Below, one piece after another: positions 8,206 through 16,393 of a stretch of DNA of 64,000 nt. A program made the position numbers and the translations under genes. The stretch lies in contig NZ_CP021080.1 in assembly GCF_000802245.2 (NCBI RefSeq), positions 4,464,001-4,528,000 of the forward strand, written 5' to 3'. The notes beneath the pieces were generated by a model, which saw only the letters and a program-made list of their open reading frames with translations, was not told where the DNA came from and did no database searches. How positions within the stretch are numbered: the first letter of the stretch is position 1; each line of letters opens with the position of its first letter. This DNA is from Streptomyces pluripotens (lineage in GTDB: Bacteria; Actinomycetota; Actinomycetes; Streptomycetales; Streptomycetaceae).

Positions 8206-8224
8206 GGGAGGCGACTCCTTCCAA

Positions 8225-8440
8225 TGTGCCGCCTGCCGGGTTAGCTGTCGGGTTCGGGCGGGTGCTTCGGAAGGGTTGCCCTACGGCGTCATCCCAGGTG
8301 GGATTCGGCCGATTCACCCCAGGATCGGTGGGTCCCCGGCTCCGGGCACCCGTGCGGGCGCGCCGGACTCGGCGGAGGCCGTGCGGCCCGGCGACGTTCG
8401 CCGGAAGGGGGTCGTGCGGCCTGACGGCAACTTAGCCAAC
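8225..8440 (-). promoter_or_regulatory. ydaO/yuaA c-di-AMP riboswitch
   Basis: Read on the minus strand, the leader of the NlpC gene shows the hallmark segments in order: TAAGTTGCCG near 8435-8426, GAGCCGGGGACCCACCGA around 8342-8325, GGGGTGAATC around 8320-8311, GTAGGGCAACCCTTCCG around 8287-8271, and GAACCCGACAGCTAACC around 8256-8240. These match the ydaO RNA family (RF00379), which in Streptomyces precedes resuscitation-factor and NlpC/P60 genes and shuts them off when c-di-AMP is high. A GGAAGGAG ribosome site follows directly. The assignment is by motif recognition, not covariance search. Confidence 0.88.
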
Positions 8441-8614
8441 TCGTGTGACTTCTGTGAAGGTTGGTGAGCGGTATGTCCGATACATTTCCGTGACCTGAGG
8501 ATGGTTTCGCGCACGGGTGATCACGTACCTGCGCAGCGTGAAGGGCTGATCGGTGCCCGGGCGGTGAAGATCGACCCATCGGGAATCCGGCCGGGTTCGG
8601 GGGACGGCGACCGG

Positions 8615-8637
8615 TTGTCGGTGCGGCGCCCTAGACT
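8615..8637 (+). promoter_or_regulatory. DNA-damage (RecA-NDp/PafBC-type) promoter of pcrA
   Basis: TTGTCGGTG at 8615-8623, eight bases, then TAGACT at 8632-8637 fits the full RecA-independent DNA-damage promoter consensus TTGTCRGTG-N8-TAnnnT known from mycobacteria and recognised by PafBC with the principal sigma factor. The -10 element ends nine bases before ATG 8647, so the transcript would have almost no leader. It sits at the expected place for a repair helicase. Confidence 0.75.
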
Positions 8638-8646
8638 CGTAGAGCG

Positions 8647-11127
8647 ATGAGCAGCCTCTTTGACGACAGCTTCCTGGCGGACCTCCAGCCCCCGCGCGGG
8701 CACGAGGAGGAACCCCCGCCACCGCCCGAGGGCGATCACGCTCCGGAGCCCCTTCCGGACGATCTGTTCGGCGGGAAGTTCGACGTGCCGCAGGACCGGG
8801 ACGCCCACTACCGCGGCGGAGCCCCGCGCCCCGTGCTCGACCCGGCGGCGCTGCTGCAGGGGCTGAACGAGAACCAGCGTGCCGCAGTCGTGCACGCCGG
8901 CTCGCCACTGCTCATCGTCGCCGGCGCAGGCTCCGGCAAGACCCGCGTGCTCACCCATCGCATCGCCCACCTGCTCGCCGAGCGGAATGTCCACCCGGGC
9001 CAGATCCTCGCGATCACCTTCACCAACAAGGCTGCGGGCGAGATGAAGGAGCGGGTCGAGCGGCTCGTCGGCCCGCGTGCGAGCGCGATGTGGGTGATGA
9101 CCTTCCACAGCGCGTGTGTGCGCATCCTGCGCCGGGAGTCGAAGAAACTCGGATTCACGTCGTCGTTCTCGATCTACGACGCCGCTGACAGCAAGCGCCT
9201 GATGGCCCTGGTCTGCCGCGACCTGGACCTCGATCCCAAGCGCTTTCCGCCCAAGTCCTTCAGCGCCAAGATCAGCAACCTGAAGAACGAGCTGATCGAC
9301 GAGGAGGACTTCGCCGCCCAGGCCAACGACGGCTTCGAGAAGACCCTCGCCCAGGCCTACGCCCTGTACCAGTCGCGGCTGCGCGAGGCGAACGCCCTCG
9401 ACTTCGACGACCTGATCATGACGACGGTCAACCTGCTGCGCGCCTTCCCGGACGTCGCCGAGCATTACCGTCGCCGCTTCCGGCACGTCCTGGTCGATGA
9501 GTACCAGGACACCAACCACGCCCAGTACGCGCTGGTTCGCGAGCTCGTCGGGACCGGCGAGCACGACGAGAGTGCGCCCCCCAGCGAGCACGACCTCCCG
9601 CCCGCCGAGCTCTGCGTGGTGGGCGACGCGGACCAGTCGATCTACGCGTTCCGCGGTGCGACGATCCGCAACATCCTCCAGTTCGAGGAGGACTACCCGA
9701 ACGCGACGACGATCCTGCTGGAGCAGAACTACCGTTCCACGCAGACCATCCTGTCCGCCGCCAACGCGGTCATCGAACGCAACGAGTCCCGCCGCCCGAA
9801 GAACCTGTGGACCAACGCGGGCCAGGGCGCACGGATCACCGGGTACGTCGCCGACACCGAGCACGACGAGGCCCAGTTCGTCGCAGACGAGATAGACCGC
9901 CTGGTCGACGCGGGCGAGGCCCGGGCGGGCGACATCGCCGTCTTCTACCGCACGAATGCACAGTCCCGTGTCTTCGAAGAGGTCTTCATCCGTGTCGGCC
10001 TGCCCTACAAGGTGGTCGGAGGGGTCCGCTTCTACGAGCGCAAGGAGGTCCGGGACGTCCTCGCCTATCTGCGTGTCCTCGCCAACCCCGAGGACTCGGT
10101 GCCACTGCGCCGCATCCTCAACGTGCCCAAACGGGGCATCGGTGAGCGCGCGGAGGCGATGATCGACGCCCTCTCCCAACGCGAGAGGATCAGCTTCCCG
10201 CAGGCGCTCAAGCGTGTGGACGAGGCATATGGCATGGCCGCGCGCTCCACCAACGCGGTCAAGCGGTTCAACACGCTGATGGAGGAACTGCGTACCGTCG
10301 TGGAGTCCGGCGCGGGGCCGGCCACCATCCTGGAGGCGGTCCTCGAACGCACTGGCTACCTGGCTGAGTTGCAGACCTCTACTGATCCGCAGGACGAGAC
10401 CCGCATCGAGAACCTGCAGGAGCTCGCGGCCGTCGCCCTGGAGTTCGAACAGGAGCGCGGGGAAGACCGGGAGAGTACACTCGCCGACTTCCTTGAGCAG
10501 GTCGCCCTGGTCGCCGACTCCGACCAGATTCCGGACGAGGGCGACGGTGACGGCGTCATCACACTGATGACCCTGCACACCGCCAAGGGCCTGGAGTTCC
10601 CGGTCGTCTTCCTGACCGGAATGGAGGACGGCGTCTTCCCGCACATGCGAGCCCTCGGCCAGACCAAGGAACTGGAGGAGGAGCGGCGCCTGGCGTACGT
10701 CGGCATCACGCGGGCACGGGAGCGGCTCTACCTCACGCGCTCGGCGATGCGCAGCGCCTGGGGGCAGCCGTCGTACAACCCGCCCTCACGCTTCCTGGAA
10801 GAGATCCCGGCCGCCCACCTGGTATGGAAGCGGACGGGGGCGGCGGCACCGGTGTCCTCCGGCCCGGCCTCCGGGATCGCGGCCTCGCTGTCCTCGGCCC
10901 GCTCGCGCTCCTCGGCTTCGGGGGCGTCCGGGTTCGCCACACGGCGCGCCACCGAGAAACCGGTGGTCGCGCTGGCCGTCGGGGACCGGGTCACCCACGA
11001 TCAGTTCGGGCTCGGCACGGTCGTCGCGGTGAAGGGCACGGGTGCCAACGCCGAGGCGACGATCGACTTCGGCGACGCCAAGCCGAAGCGGCTGCTGCTC
11101 CGGTACGCCCCGGTGGAGAAGCTGTAG
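8647..11127 (+). CDS. pcrA: ATP-dependent DNA helicase PcrA/UvrD
   Basis: An 826-residue SF1A helicase that unwinds DNA 3' to 5' in repair and replication-restart. The order is complete: a short acidic/proline N-tail, LNENQ (Q motif, 73-77), Walker A GAGSGKT (93-99), Walker B VDEYQDTN, motif III GDADQSIYAFRGA, motif IV QNYRST, motif V TLMTLHTAKGLEFPVVF and motif VI YVGITRARERLYL. The last 50 residues (VGDRVTHDQFGLGTVVAV...) form the C-terminal Tudor-like domain that binds RNA polymerase in PcrA. Length is normal for actinobacteria. It is probably DNA-damage inducible (see the promoter at 8615). Confidence 0.98.
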   Translation: MSSLFDDSFLADLQPPRGHEEEPPPPPEGDHAPEPLPDDLFGGKFDVPQDRDAHYRGGAPRPVLDPAALLQGLNENQRAAVVHAGSPLLIVAGAGSGKTRVLTHRIAHLLAERNVHPGQILAITFTNKAAGEMKERVERLVGPRASAMWVMTFHSACVRILRRESKKLGFTSSFSIYDAADSKRLMALVCRDLDLDPKRFPPKSFSAKISNLKNELIDEEDFAAQANDGFEKTLAQAYALYQSRLREANALDFDDLIMTTVNLLRAFPDVAEHYRRRFRHVLVDEYQDTNHAQYALVRELVGTGEHDESAPPSEHDLPPAELCVVGDADQSIYAFRGATIRNILQFEEDYPNATTILLEQNYRSTQTILSAANAVIERNESRRPKNLWTNAGQGARITGYVADTEHDEAQFVADEIDRLVDAGEARAGDIAVFYRTNAQSRVFEEVFIRVGLPYKVVGGVRFYERKEVRDVLAYLRVLANPEDSVPLRRILNVPKRGIGERAEAMIDALSQRERISFPQALKRVDEAYGMAARSTNAVKRFNTLMEELRTVVESGAGPATILEAVLERTGYLAELQTSTDPQDETRIENLQELAAVALEFEQERGEDRESTLADFLEQVALVADSDQIPDEGDGDGVITLMTLHTAKGLEFPVVFLTGMEDGVFPHMRALGQTKELEEERRLAYVGITRARERLYLTRSAMRSAWGQPSYNPPSRFLEEIPAAHLVWKRTGAAAPVSSGPASGIAASLSSARSRSSASGASGFATRRATEKPVVALAVGDRVTHDQFGLGTVVAVKGTGANAEATIDFGDAKPKRLLLRYAPVEKL

Positions 11128-11189
11128 TCCACCGGCAGGGGCCCTGGACTCCACTGGACGTCTTCCGTGCGGGGCCCCGGGGTGGCGGC

Positions 11190-12674
11190 CTAGGTGGGAT
11201 CGAGTCCGTGGCTCCTCAGCCACGGCAGCGGATCTACGGCGGCTCCGCCGGCCGGCCGCACCTCGAAGTGCAGATGTGGGCCGGTGGAATTGCCGGAGTT
11301 GCCTGAATAGGCGATCGGCTGGCCGGCTTTGACGGTCGCGCCGGAGGCCACGCGGTAATGGGACAGGTGGCAGTACCAGGTCTGCGTGCCGTCCTTCGCC
11401 GTCACGATCATCATATTGCCGTAGGCGCTGTTCCACTTCGTGCTGACAGTGCCGTCGGTGGCAGCCATCACGGTGGTGCCGTAGGAGACGGGGAAGTCGA
11501 TTCCGGTGTGCACCGACATCCAGTTCACGCCCGCCTGGCCGAAGTAGGCGCTGAGCCCCTTCTGGGTGACCGGAAGCGCGAACTTGGGGCGCAGCCGTTC
11601 CCTGAGTGCCGCTTCCGCGGCGGCCTTCTTCTTCTCCAGTGCCTGTTGCGCCTTGAGGTCGATCCGGTCCTGTGTGCGGCTCGCCCGGTCGGCGAAGTCG
11701 TGAGCGCCTGCCGAGAGCGTCTTGAGTTGGCTGTCCAACTCGCTGTTGGCGGCCGACGGCTGTACCGCGTGGGCGTCCGGGGCGGAGGCGGTGGTGTCCT
11801 TGGAGTCGTCGGTCAGCGCGCCGACAGAGGCCGCGGCGATTCCGGTGACCCCCACCACGCAGGCCGAGGGCACGGCAATGGTCAGCAACGCGGAGCGCTT
11901 GGCAGGCGTACGGCGGCGGGATCGCCCCGCGCGGGGCGCTGGGGCGGGGGCGCCCTCCCGGCGGTCCTCCGGCAGGCCGGTCACCGCGGACAGTTCACCG
12001 GTGGCAGCCCTTTCGTCCTCGCCGGGTACCGGTTCACCGAAGGCGGTGTCCTCGTACGGTGCCCGCTCGAAAACGGCGCTCCCCTGCGGATCGCCGTCCT
12101 GTCCGACAGTCGCGGTTGCCTGCTGCCCGAACGGTTCGGCGCTTTGCTCGGGATCCGCCGCATGGAACTGGCTGCCGGAGTTCCACTGCGTGGCGTCGTA
12201 AGCACCTGTGTCGAAGGCCTGTGTGCCCCAATCCCACTGCTGGGTGGGGTCGGTGCCGGCGGGCTGGTCGGGGTGGAGCCAGGTGCCGGCGTCCCACTGG
12301 CCGCTGACGTCGTTTCCGGTGGCCTGTGCAGGGACTGTCCAGGTGGTCGAGGCGTGGGCCCCGACGTCGTAGACGGTGTGCTGCTCGGACCCGTAGGAGT
12401 CGTGGCGCGGGGACTCGGTGCCCGTCGACCACTGCGCGGTGTCGTACGAGCCGGTGGCCAGCCCGCTGTTCGGGAGGCCGCCGAAGAGCGGGTCCGAGTG
12501 GAAGGCCGAGGCGCTCGTGGGGTGGCCCGTAAAACCAGTGGTGTCGTAGCCGCTGCAGGTGGTGGGGTCGCCGTAGGAGGCTTCCTGGGTCCCGTACGGT
12601 GCGTGGTACGCGGTGGAGGCGTCGGAAGCCGGAGCCGGGGTGGTCATGATCCCCGACGGGTGACGATCGTTCAC
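11190..12674 (-). CDS. M23 family membrane-anchored metallopeptidase with QW-repeat N-terminus
   Basis: The product is 494 residues from GTG 12674 (a TTG lies one codon upstream). The first 250 residues are disordered-looking and rich in G, T, S, D, Y, Q, with four loosely repeated QWxxG[TS] units near residues 81, 126, 146 and 163. A basic stretch SRRRTPAKR precedes one membrane helix (LLTIAVPSACVVGVTGIAAA). A coiled coil of about 90 residues follows. The C-terminal LytM/M23 domain has the zinc motifs HTGIDFP and HLHFEV. Topology places the long N-terminus in the cytoplasm and the peptidase outside, where it would cut or regulate peptidoglycan crosslinks. Confidence 0.92.
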   Translation of the reverse strand: MNDRHPSGIMTTPAPASDASTAYHAPYGTQEASYGDPTTCSGYDTTGFTGHPTSASAFHSDPLFGGLPNSGLATGSYDTAQWSTGTESPRHDSYGSEQHTVYDVGAHASTTWTVPAQATGNDVSGQWDAGTWLHPDQPAGTDPTQQWDWGTQAFDTGAYDATQWNSGSQFHAADPEQSAEPFGQQATATVGQDGDPQGSAVFERAPYEDTAFGEPVPGEDERAATGELSAVTGLPEDRREGAPAPAPRAGRSRRRTPAKRSALLTIAVPSACVVGVTGIAAASVGALTDDSKDTTASAPDAHAVQPSAANSELDSQLKTLSAGAHDFADRASRTQDRIDLKAQQALEKKKAAAEAALRERLRPKFALPVTQKGLSAYFGQAGVNWMSVHTGIDFPVSYGTTVMAATDGTVSTKWNSAYGNMMIVTAKDGTQTWYCHLSHYRVASGATVKAGQPIAYSGNSGNSTGPHLHFEVRPAGGAAVDPLPWLRSHGLDPT

Positions 12675-12931
12675 CAACTTCTCTTTCGCCTCGACAACAG
12701 GGCTGCCAGAGCAGTGCGGCGACTGTACCCGGCAGTACGCGGGCGCGACAATCTTCGGCCGGGCACGCGTGGGGCGTAAACGGGCATTCGGCAGGGTTTA
12801 GGGGGCGCCGGACGCGAGTTTGGCTTTGCGTTCGATGAGTGTTCGATATTCGGTGGCGGTGAGTGGCCTGTGTGGCGGCTGTGTCGTGCTCGCCGCCGCC
12901 CTCTGTCTCGGGGTGCTCGGTCTCGTTGCCA

Positions 12932-12985
12932 GTGCCGCGGCGGGCGACGTTTGCCCGGGGCGAACGTCGCCTGCCGCCGCACTTA
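12932..12985. repeat. MITE-like repeat, copy B (ends only)
   Basis: This 54-bp palindrome consists of the two terminal inverted repeats of the element found at 1092 and 63257 with the whole core missing. GGCGACGTTTGCCC and GGGCGAACGTCGCC pair as an almost perfect 14-bp hairpin. It begins immediately after the TAA stop of the leftward lipase gene. It could act as that gene's terminator. Confidence 0.75.
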
Positions 12986-13837
12986 GGCCACCGTCAGGCC
13001 GCCGCTGTCCTGCTCCCGGGAACGCGTGGAATCGAGGGCCTCGCGCACCCCAGCTGCCACGGCGGGGTGTACGGGCAGGGCGAGATGTCCGATGCCGGAC
13101 ACCCGGACGTTCTCCGCATCGAGGTCCGGGTGGTCCAGGGCGGCCGTTTCCAGGGGGACCATCACCGTGTCCAGGTCGCTCCAGAAGCTCACGAACCGGG
13201 TGCGGCAGCCGGGTGCGGGCTGGGTCAGCTCCTCGATGACCTCCGAGCCGGGCCGCATCTGCCGCACGATCGGGTGCGCATTGGCCAGCGGCGCCGCCCG
13301 GGTCCCGCCGTGCGGGGTGCCCAGGGTGACGAGCGTGCGCACGCGTAGATCGCCGCCGAGACACTGCACGTAGTAGCGGGCGATCAGCCCGCCGAGGCTG
13401 TGCCCCACAATGTCGACCTTGCCGCTACCGGTTCGGTCGCAGACCTCCTCGATGTGCCGGTCGAGCAGCTCGGCCGCGGTGCGGATGTCGCAGATGAGCG
13501 GAGAGTAGTTGAGTGATTCCACCCACTGTCTGCCGTGCTGGGCGAGGCTGCGGCGCAACAGTACGAACACCGAACGGTTGTCGATGAAACCATGCAGCAG
13601 CACGACCGGTGGTTCGGGCCGGACGGGCAACTGAGCGGCGCGGTCGTCGCCGGGAAGGGCCGGGTGGGCGCGGCGCTCCTGGGTGAGACCGGTCGGATAC
13701 AGCAGGAGATGGCCGGCCAAGATCGCCGCTTCCAGCGCGGTGGCCTTGAGCAGCGCGACGGAAAGTCCGGCCAGCTTGCCTGGCCACAGACGACGACAGA
13801 GCGGGAGAAAGAGCGGCAATACCCCGGTGACCTTCAT
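12983..13837 (-). CDS. Lipase/esterase of the alpha/beta-hydrolase fold
   Basis: The product is 284 residues. A hydrophobic N-terminal region (about residues 22-50) could be a membrane anchor or uncleaved signal. The oxyanion motif VVLLHGFIDN lies at 78-87, and the nucleophile elbow GHSLGG has S147. An aspartate in SFWSDLDTVM and a histidine in SGIGHLALP complete the likely triad. The pattern HGF...GHSLGG...RYYVQ is that of EstA/PGAP1-like triacylglycerol lipases. The ATG at 13837 is preceded by GGAGGTCGG on the coding strand. Substrate unknown. Confidence 0.9.
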   Translation of the reverse strand: MKVTGVLPLFLPLCRRLWPGKLAGLSVALLKATALEAAILAGHLLLYPTGLTQERRAHPALPGDDRAAQLPVRPEPPVVLLHGFIDNRSVFVLLRRSLAQHGRQWVESLNYSPLICDIRTAAELLDRHIEEVCDRTGSGKVDIVGHSLGGLIARYYVQCLGGDLRVRTLVTLGTPHGGTRAAPLANAHPIVRQMRPGSEVIEELTQPAPGCRTRFVSFWSDLDTVMVPLETAALDHPDLDAENVRVSGIGHLALPVHPAVAAGVREALDSTRSREQDSGGLTVA

Positions 13838-14022
13838 GGCCGACCTCCTGTCGGCACGCCGGAGGACGGCTCGATCCCCCGTGTGCCTTTATGTCCCTCC
13901 GTGTGATTTCCCCCTCGCTGCGCACTGTAAAACTGCCGGTTGCGGGATCCTGGAGATAACGTTCGTTCACTTCGCGACGGGTGGCGGAGCGCACCAAAAG
14001 TGCGGTACTTGTCGTTAGGTGC

Positions 14023-14038
14023 GGAAGCAACCGCTTCC
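14023..14038. promoter_or_regulatory. Palindrome upstream of icmB
   Basis: GGAAGC-AACC-GCTTCC (a 7-bp arm if the flanking C and G are counted) lies 24 bases before ATG 14062. Its size and half-sites resemble LacI-family operators, and it overlaps the expected 5' leader. Alternatively it is a small hairpin affecting translation. Confidence 0.35.
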
Positions 14039-14061
14039 GTGGTCGTGTGATGGAGGAAGTG

Positions 14062-14484
<423 letters not shown>

Positions 14485-14553
14485 GCGGCTCCCCCAGAGG
14501 GCTGGATGCCCGGGGTGGCGGCCTGCTCGGCGTGCGCGACGGCTGGGCGCGGG

Positions 14554-16218
14554 CTACGGTGGCGGGGAGGACGACGTCGCGTCGAGTTCGTCCGCCATCG
14601 CCGCCCGCAACCGCAGCGTCGTGACGAGCCGTTGGAACGCCTCCGCCCAGTACCCCCCGGCACCCGGGGCAGCATCGTCCCGCTCGTCCGGTACCGCCAG
14701 TAGTACCTGCATCCGGGCTGCCTCCGCCGGGTCCAGACAGCGCTCCGCCAGCCCCATCACCCCGCTGAAGCTCCATGGGTAACTGCCTGCGTCCCTGGCG
14801 ATGTCGAGGGCGTCCACGACCGCCCGGCCAAGCGGCGGAGCCCAGGGCACCGCGCACACCCCGAGCAACTGGAACGCCTCCGACAGCCCGTGCGTCGCGA
14901 TGAATCCGGCGACCCACTCGGCCCGGTCGGCCGGGTCCAGTGTGGTCAGCAGCTTCGCCCGTTCAGCCAGGGAGACGGCCCCCGGCCCGCCCGCGTCCGG
15001 TGCCGCCGGCGAACCGAGCAGTGCCCTCGACCATGTGGCGTCCCCCTGGCGCACCGCTGCGCGGCACCAGGCGGCGTGCAGTTCGCCCTGCCAGCCGTCG
15101 GCCACCGGCAGCGCCACTATCTCCCGCGCGCTCCGTCCACCGAGCCGCTCCTCCCATGTGCCGAGTGGCGCCGCCTCCACCAACTGGCCAAGCCACCAGG
15201 ACCGTTCCCCTCTGCCGGCAGGAGGCGTGGCTACCGCTCCGTCCCGCTCCATGGTCAAGTCGCACGCGGACGGCGGCTCCACCGCGATCGCCGGGGAGTT
15301 CCCCGTGCGGTCGAGTGTCACGCACGCCGCGGCCCGTACGGCCATGCGCGTGGCCAGCGCCGAGTCCGGCAGCGCGGAGAGCAGCTCCGCGGCCGTCGCC
15401 CGGACGGTGCGGCTGCGGTCGCCCAACGCCTGTTCCAGGAACGGCTCGTCGTCGGTGGACAGGCCGGTGCGCAGCGAATCCAGGAACACCAGCCGGTCCT
15501 CCGCCCGTTCCGCCGACCAGGTCGACGACAGCAGGTCCCGCCCGAACGCAGGTCTACGGGCCCGCAGCGTGCCGAGCAGAGCCACCCGTTCGGCGAACAG
15601 CCCTTCCTGCCAGAGGCGTCGCACCGCCTCGGCGTCGTCCGGGCCGGGCAGCGCCGTACTGCCGGGGACCACGCGCAGGGCGAAGCGCCAGTCCGGGTTC
15701 AGCCGGGCCAGCCACAGTGCTCGCGGACCCGCGAACGCCAGCGCCGCCGGGCGCAGGTCGGTGCGGCCCCGTGCTGCGTCCAGCAGGGGAGGGAGTGCCT
15801 GCGGCGGTGCGGCGTACCCGTGCGCGTTGGCCGCCGCGAGCCATTGCGGGAGCAGCTCCATGAGGTCTGGGGAACTGCCCCGCCGGCCACTGCCGGAGCC
15901 GCCGGAACGGTCTGCGAGGAGCGTCGCCAATCTGCGGGCCGCCGGGGCAGGCAGCGCCGGGCGCGGGTCCTCGGGGGCCCGTGCCGGCCGTGGTGCCGGC
16001 GGGGCGGGCCGCACTCCTGCCCGCCGCCGTACGGTCGCCACGGCGGCTGCGTCGAGCAGGGCGACGGGGGCTGCACGGCCAGACGCGCCATGGGACAGGG
16101 GGCGCCGGTCGGTGCCCAGCAGGGCGATGGCGACCAGGTCTTCCCAGGCGGTCGTGAGGGGCGTCGGGGACCTTCGCCGGGAGCTTGCGGGAGGCGTCGC
16201 GGCCGGGGTCGCGTTCAA
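14554..16218 (-). CDS. DUF5691 family protein of the SWIM/MoxR/VWA cluster
   Basis: The product is 554 residues. TTG 16218 is the likely start because GGAAGGGACG lies six bases upstream; the frame is open to 16353 without a better site. The hallmark segment AWEDLVAIALLGTDRRPL lies near residue 30. The rest is alpha-helical and rich in A, L, R, with HEAT-like patches (LPQWLAAANAHGYAAPPQ, DRSRTVRATAAELLSALPD). No catalytic motif is visible. It follows the SWIM gene in the same direction with a 175-base gap. DUF5691 proteins occur almost always beside SWIM, MoxR, DUF5682 and VWA genes, so it is probably a scaffold or adaptor of that complex; this is inference. Confidence 0.85.
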   Translation of the reverse strand: MNATPAATPPASSRRRSPTPLTTAWEDLVAIALLGTDRRPLSHGASGRAAPVALLDAAAVATVRRRAGVRPAPPAPRPARAPEDPRPALPAPAARRLATLLADRSGGSGSGRRGSSPDLMELLPQWLAAANAHGYAAPPQALPPLLDAARGRTDLRPAALAFAGPRALWLARLNPDWRFALRVVPGSTALPGPDDAEAVRRLWQEGLFAERVALLGTLRARRPAFGRDLLSSTWSAERAEDRLVFLDSLRTGLSTDDEPFLEQALGDRSRTVRATAAELLSALPDSALATRMAVRAAACVTLDRTGNSPAIAVEPPSACDLTMERDGAVATPPAGRGERSWWLGQLVEAAPLGTWEERLGGRSAREIVALPVADGWQGELHAAWCRAAVRQGDATWSRALLGSPAAPDAGGPGAVSLAERAKLLTTLDPADRAEWVAGFIATHGLSEAFQLLGVCAVPWAPPLGRAVVDALDIARDAGSYPWSFSGVMGLAERCLDPAEAARMQVLLAVPDERDDAAPGAGGYWAEAFQRLVTTLRLRAAMADELDATSSSPPP

Positions 16219-16393
16219 GACCGTCGTCCCTTCCGATGGGTGTGGACGAGTGGTTGTCCGGTGAGCCCGCGGATGCAGTTCGCCGGAGGCCGTCCGGGGC
16301 TGCCGTGGCCCTTCGTGCGCACTTGAGCGTGTGTGCCGATGTCCCCCGCACACGGCCGGGCGCGCCTGCCGAGGTGCTGCATGAGCGGCCGGA

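Noticed and set aside
8521..10644. Long 707-codon open frame opposite pcrA
   Set aside because: Antisense shadow created by GC codon bias; no ribosome site and no domain.
11128..11189. Fourth copy of the stop-codon repeat between pcrA and the M23 gene
   Set aside because: Both genes end in TAG here, but the terminal repeat GGCAACGTTCGCCC is absent; only a weak GGGGCC/GGCCCC pairing is seen.
12798..12930. Leftward frame ending in TATEYRTLIERKAKLASGAP after repeat copy B
   Set aside because: The ending looks protein-like but there is no start codon with a ribosome site after the repeat; the rest is lipase antisense. It could be a gene remnant but cannot be supported.
12820..13239. Rightward ORF with a signal-peptide-like start (VLAAALCLGVLGLVASAAA)
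   Set aside because: No ribosome site, and the frame runs through repeat copy B and then antisense through the lipase gene.
13950..13975. LexA-box-like AACGTTCGTTC near the lipase/icmB gap
   Set aside because: It does not fit the palindromic GAAC-N4-GTTC spacing.
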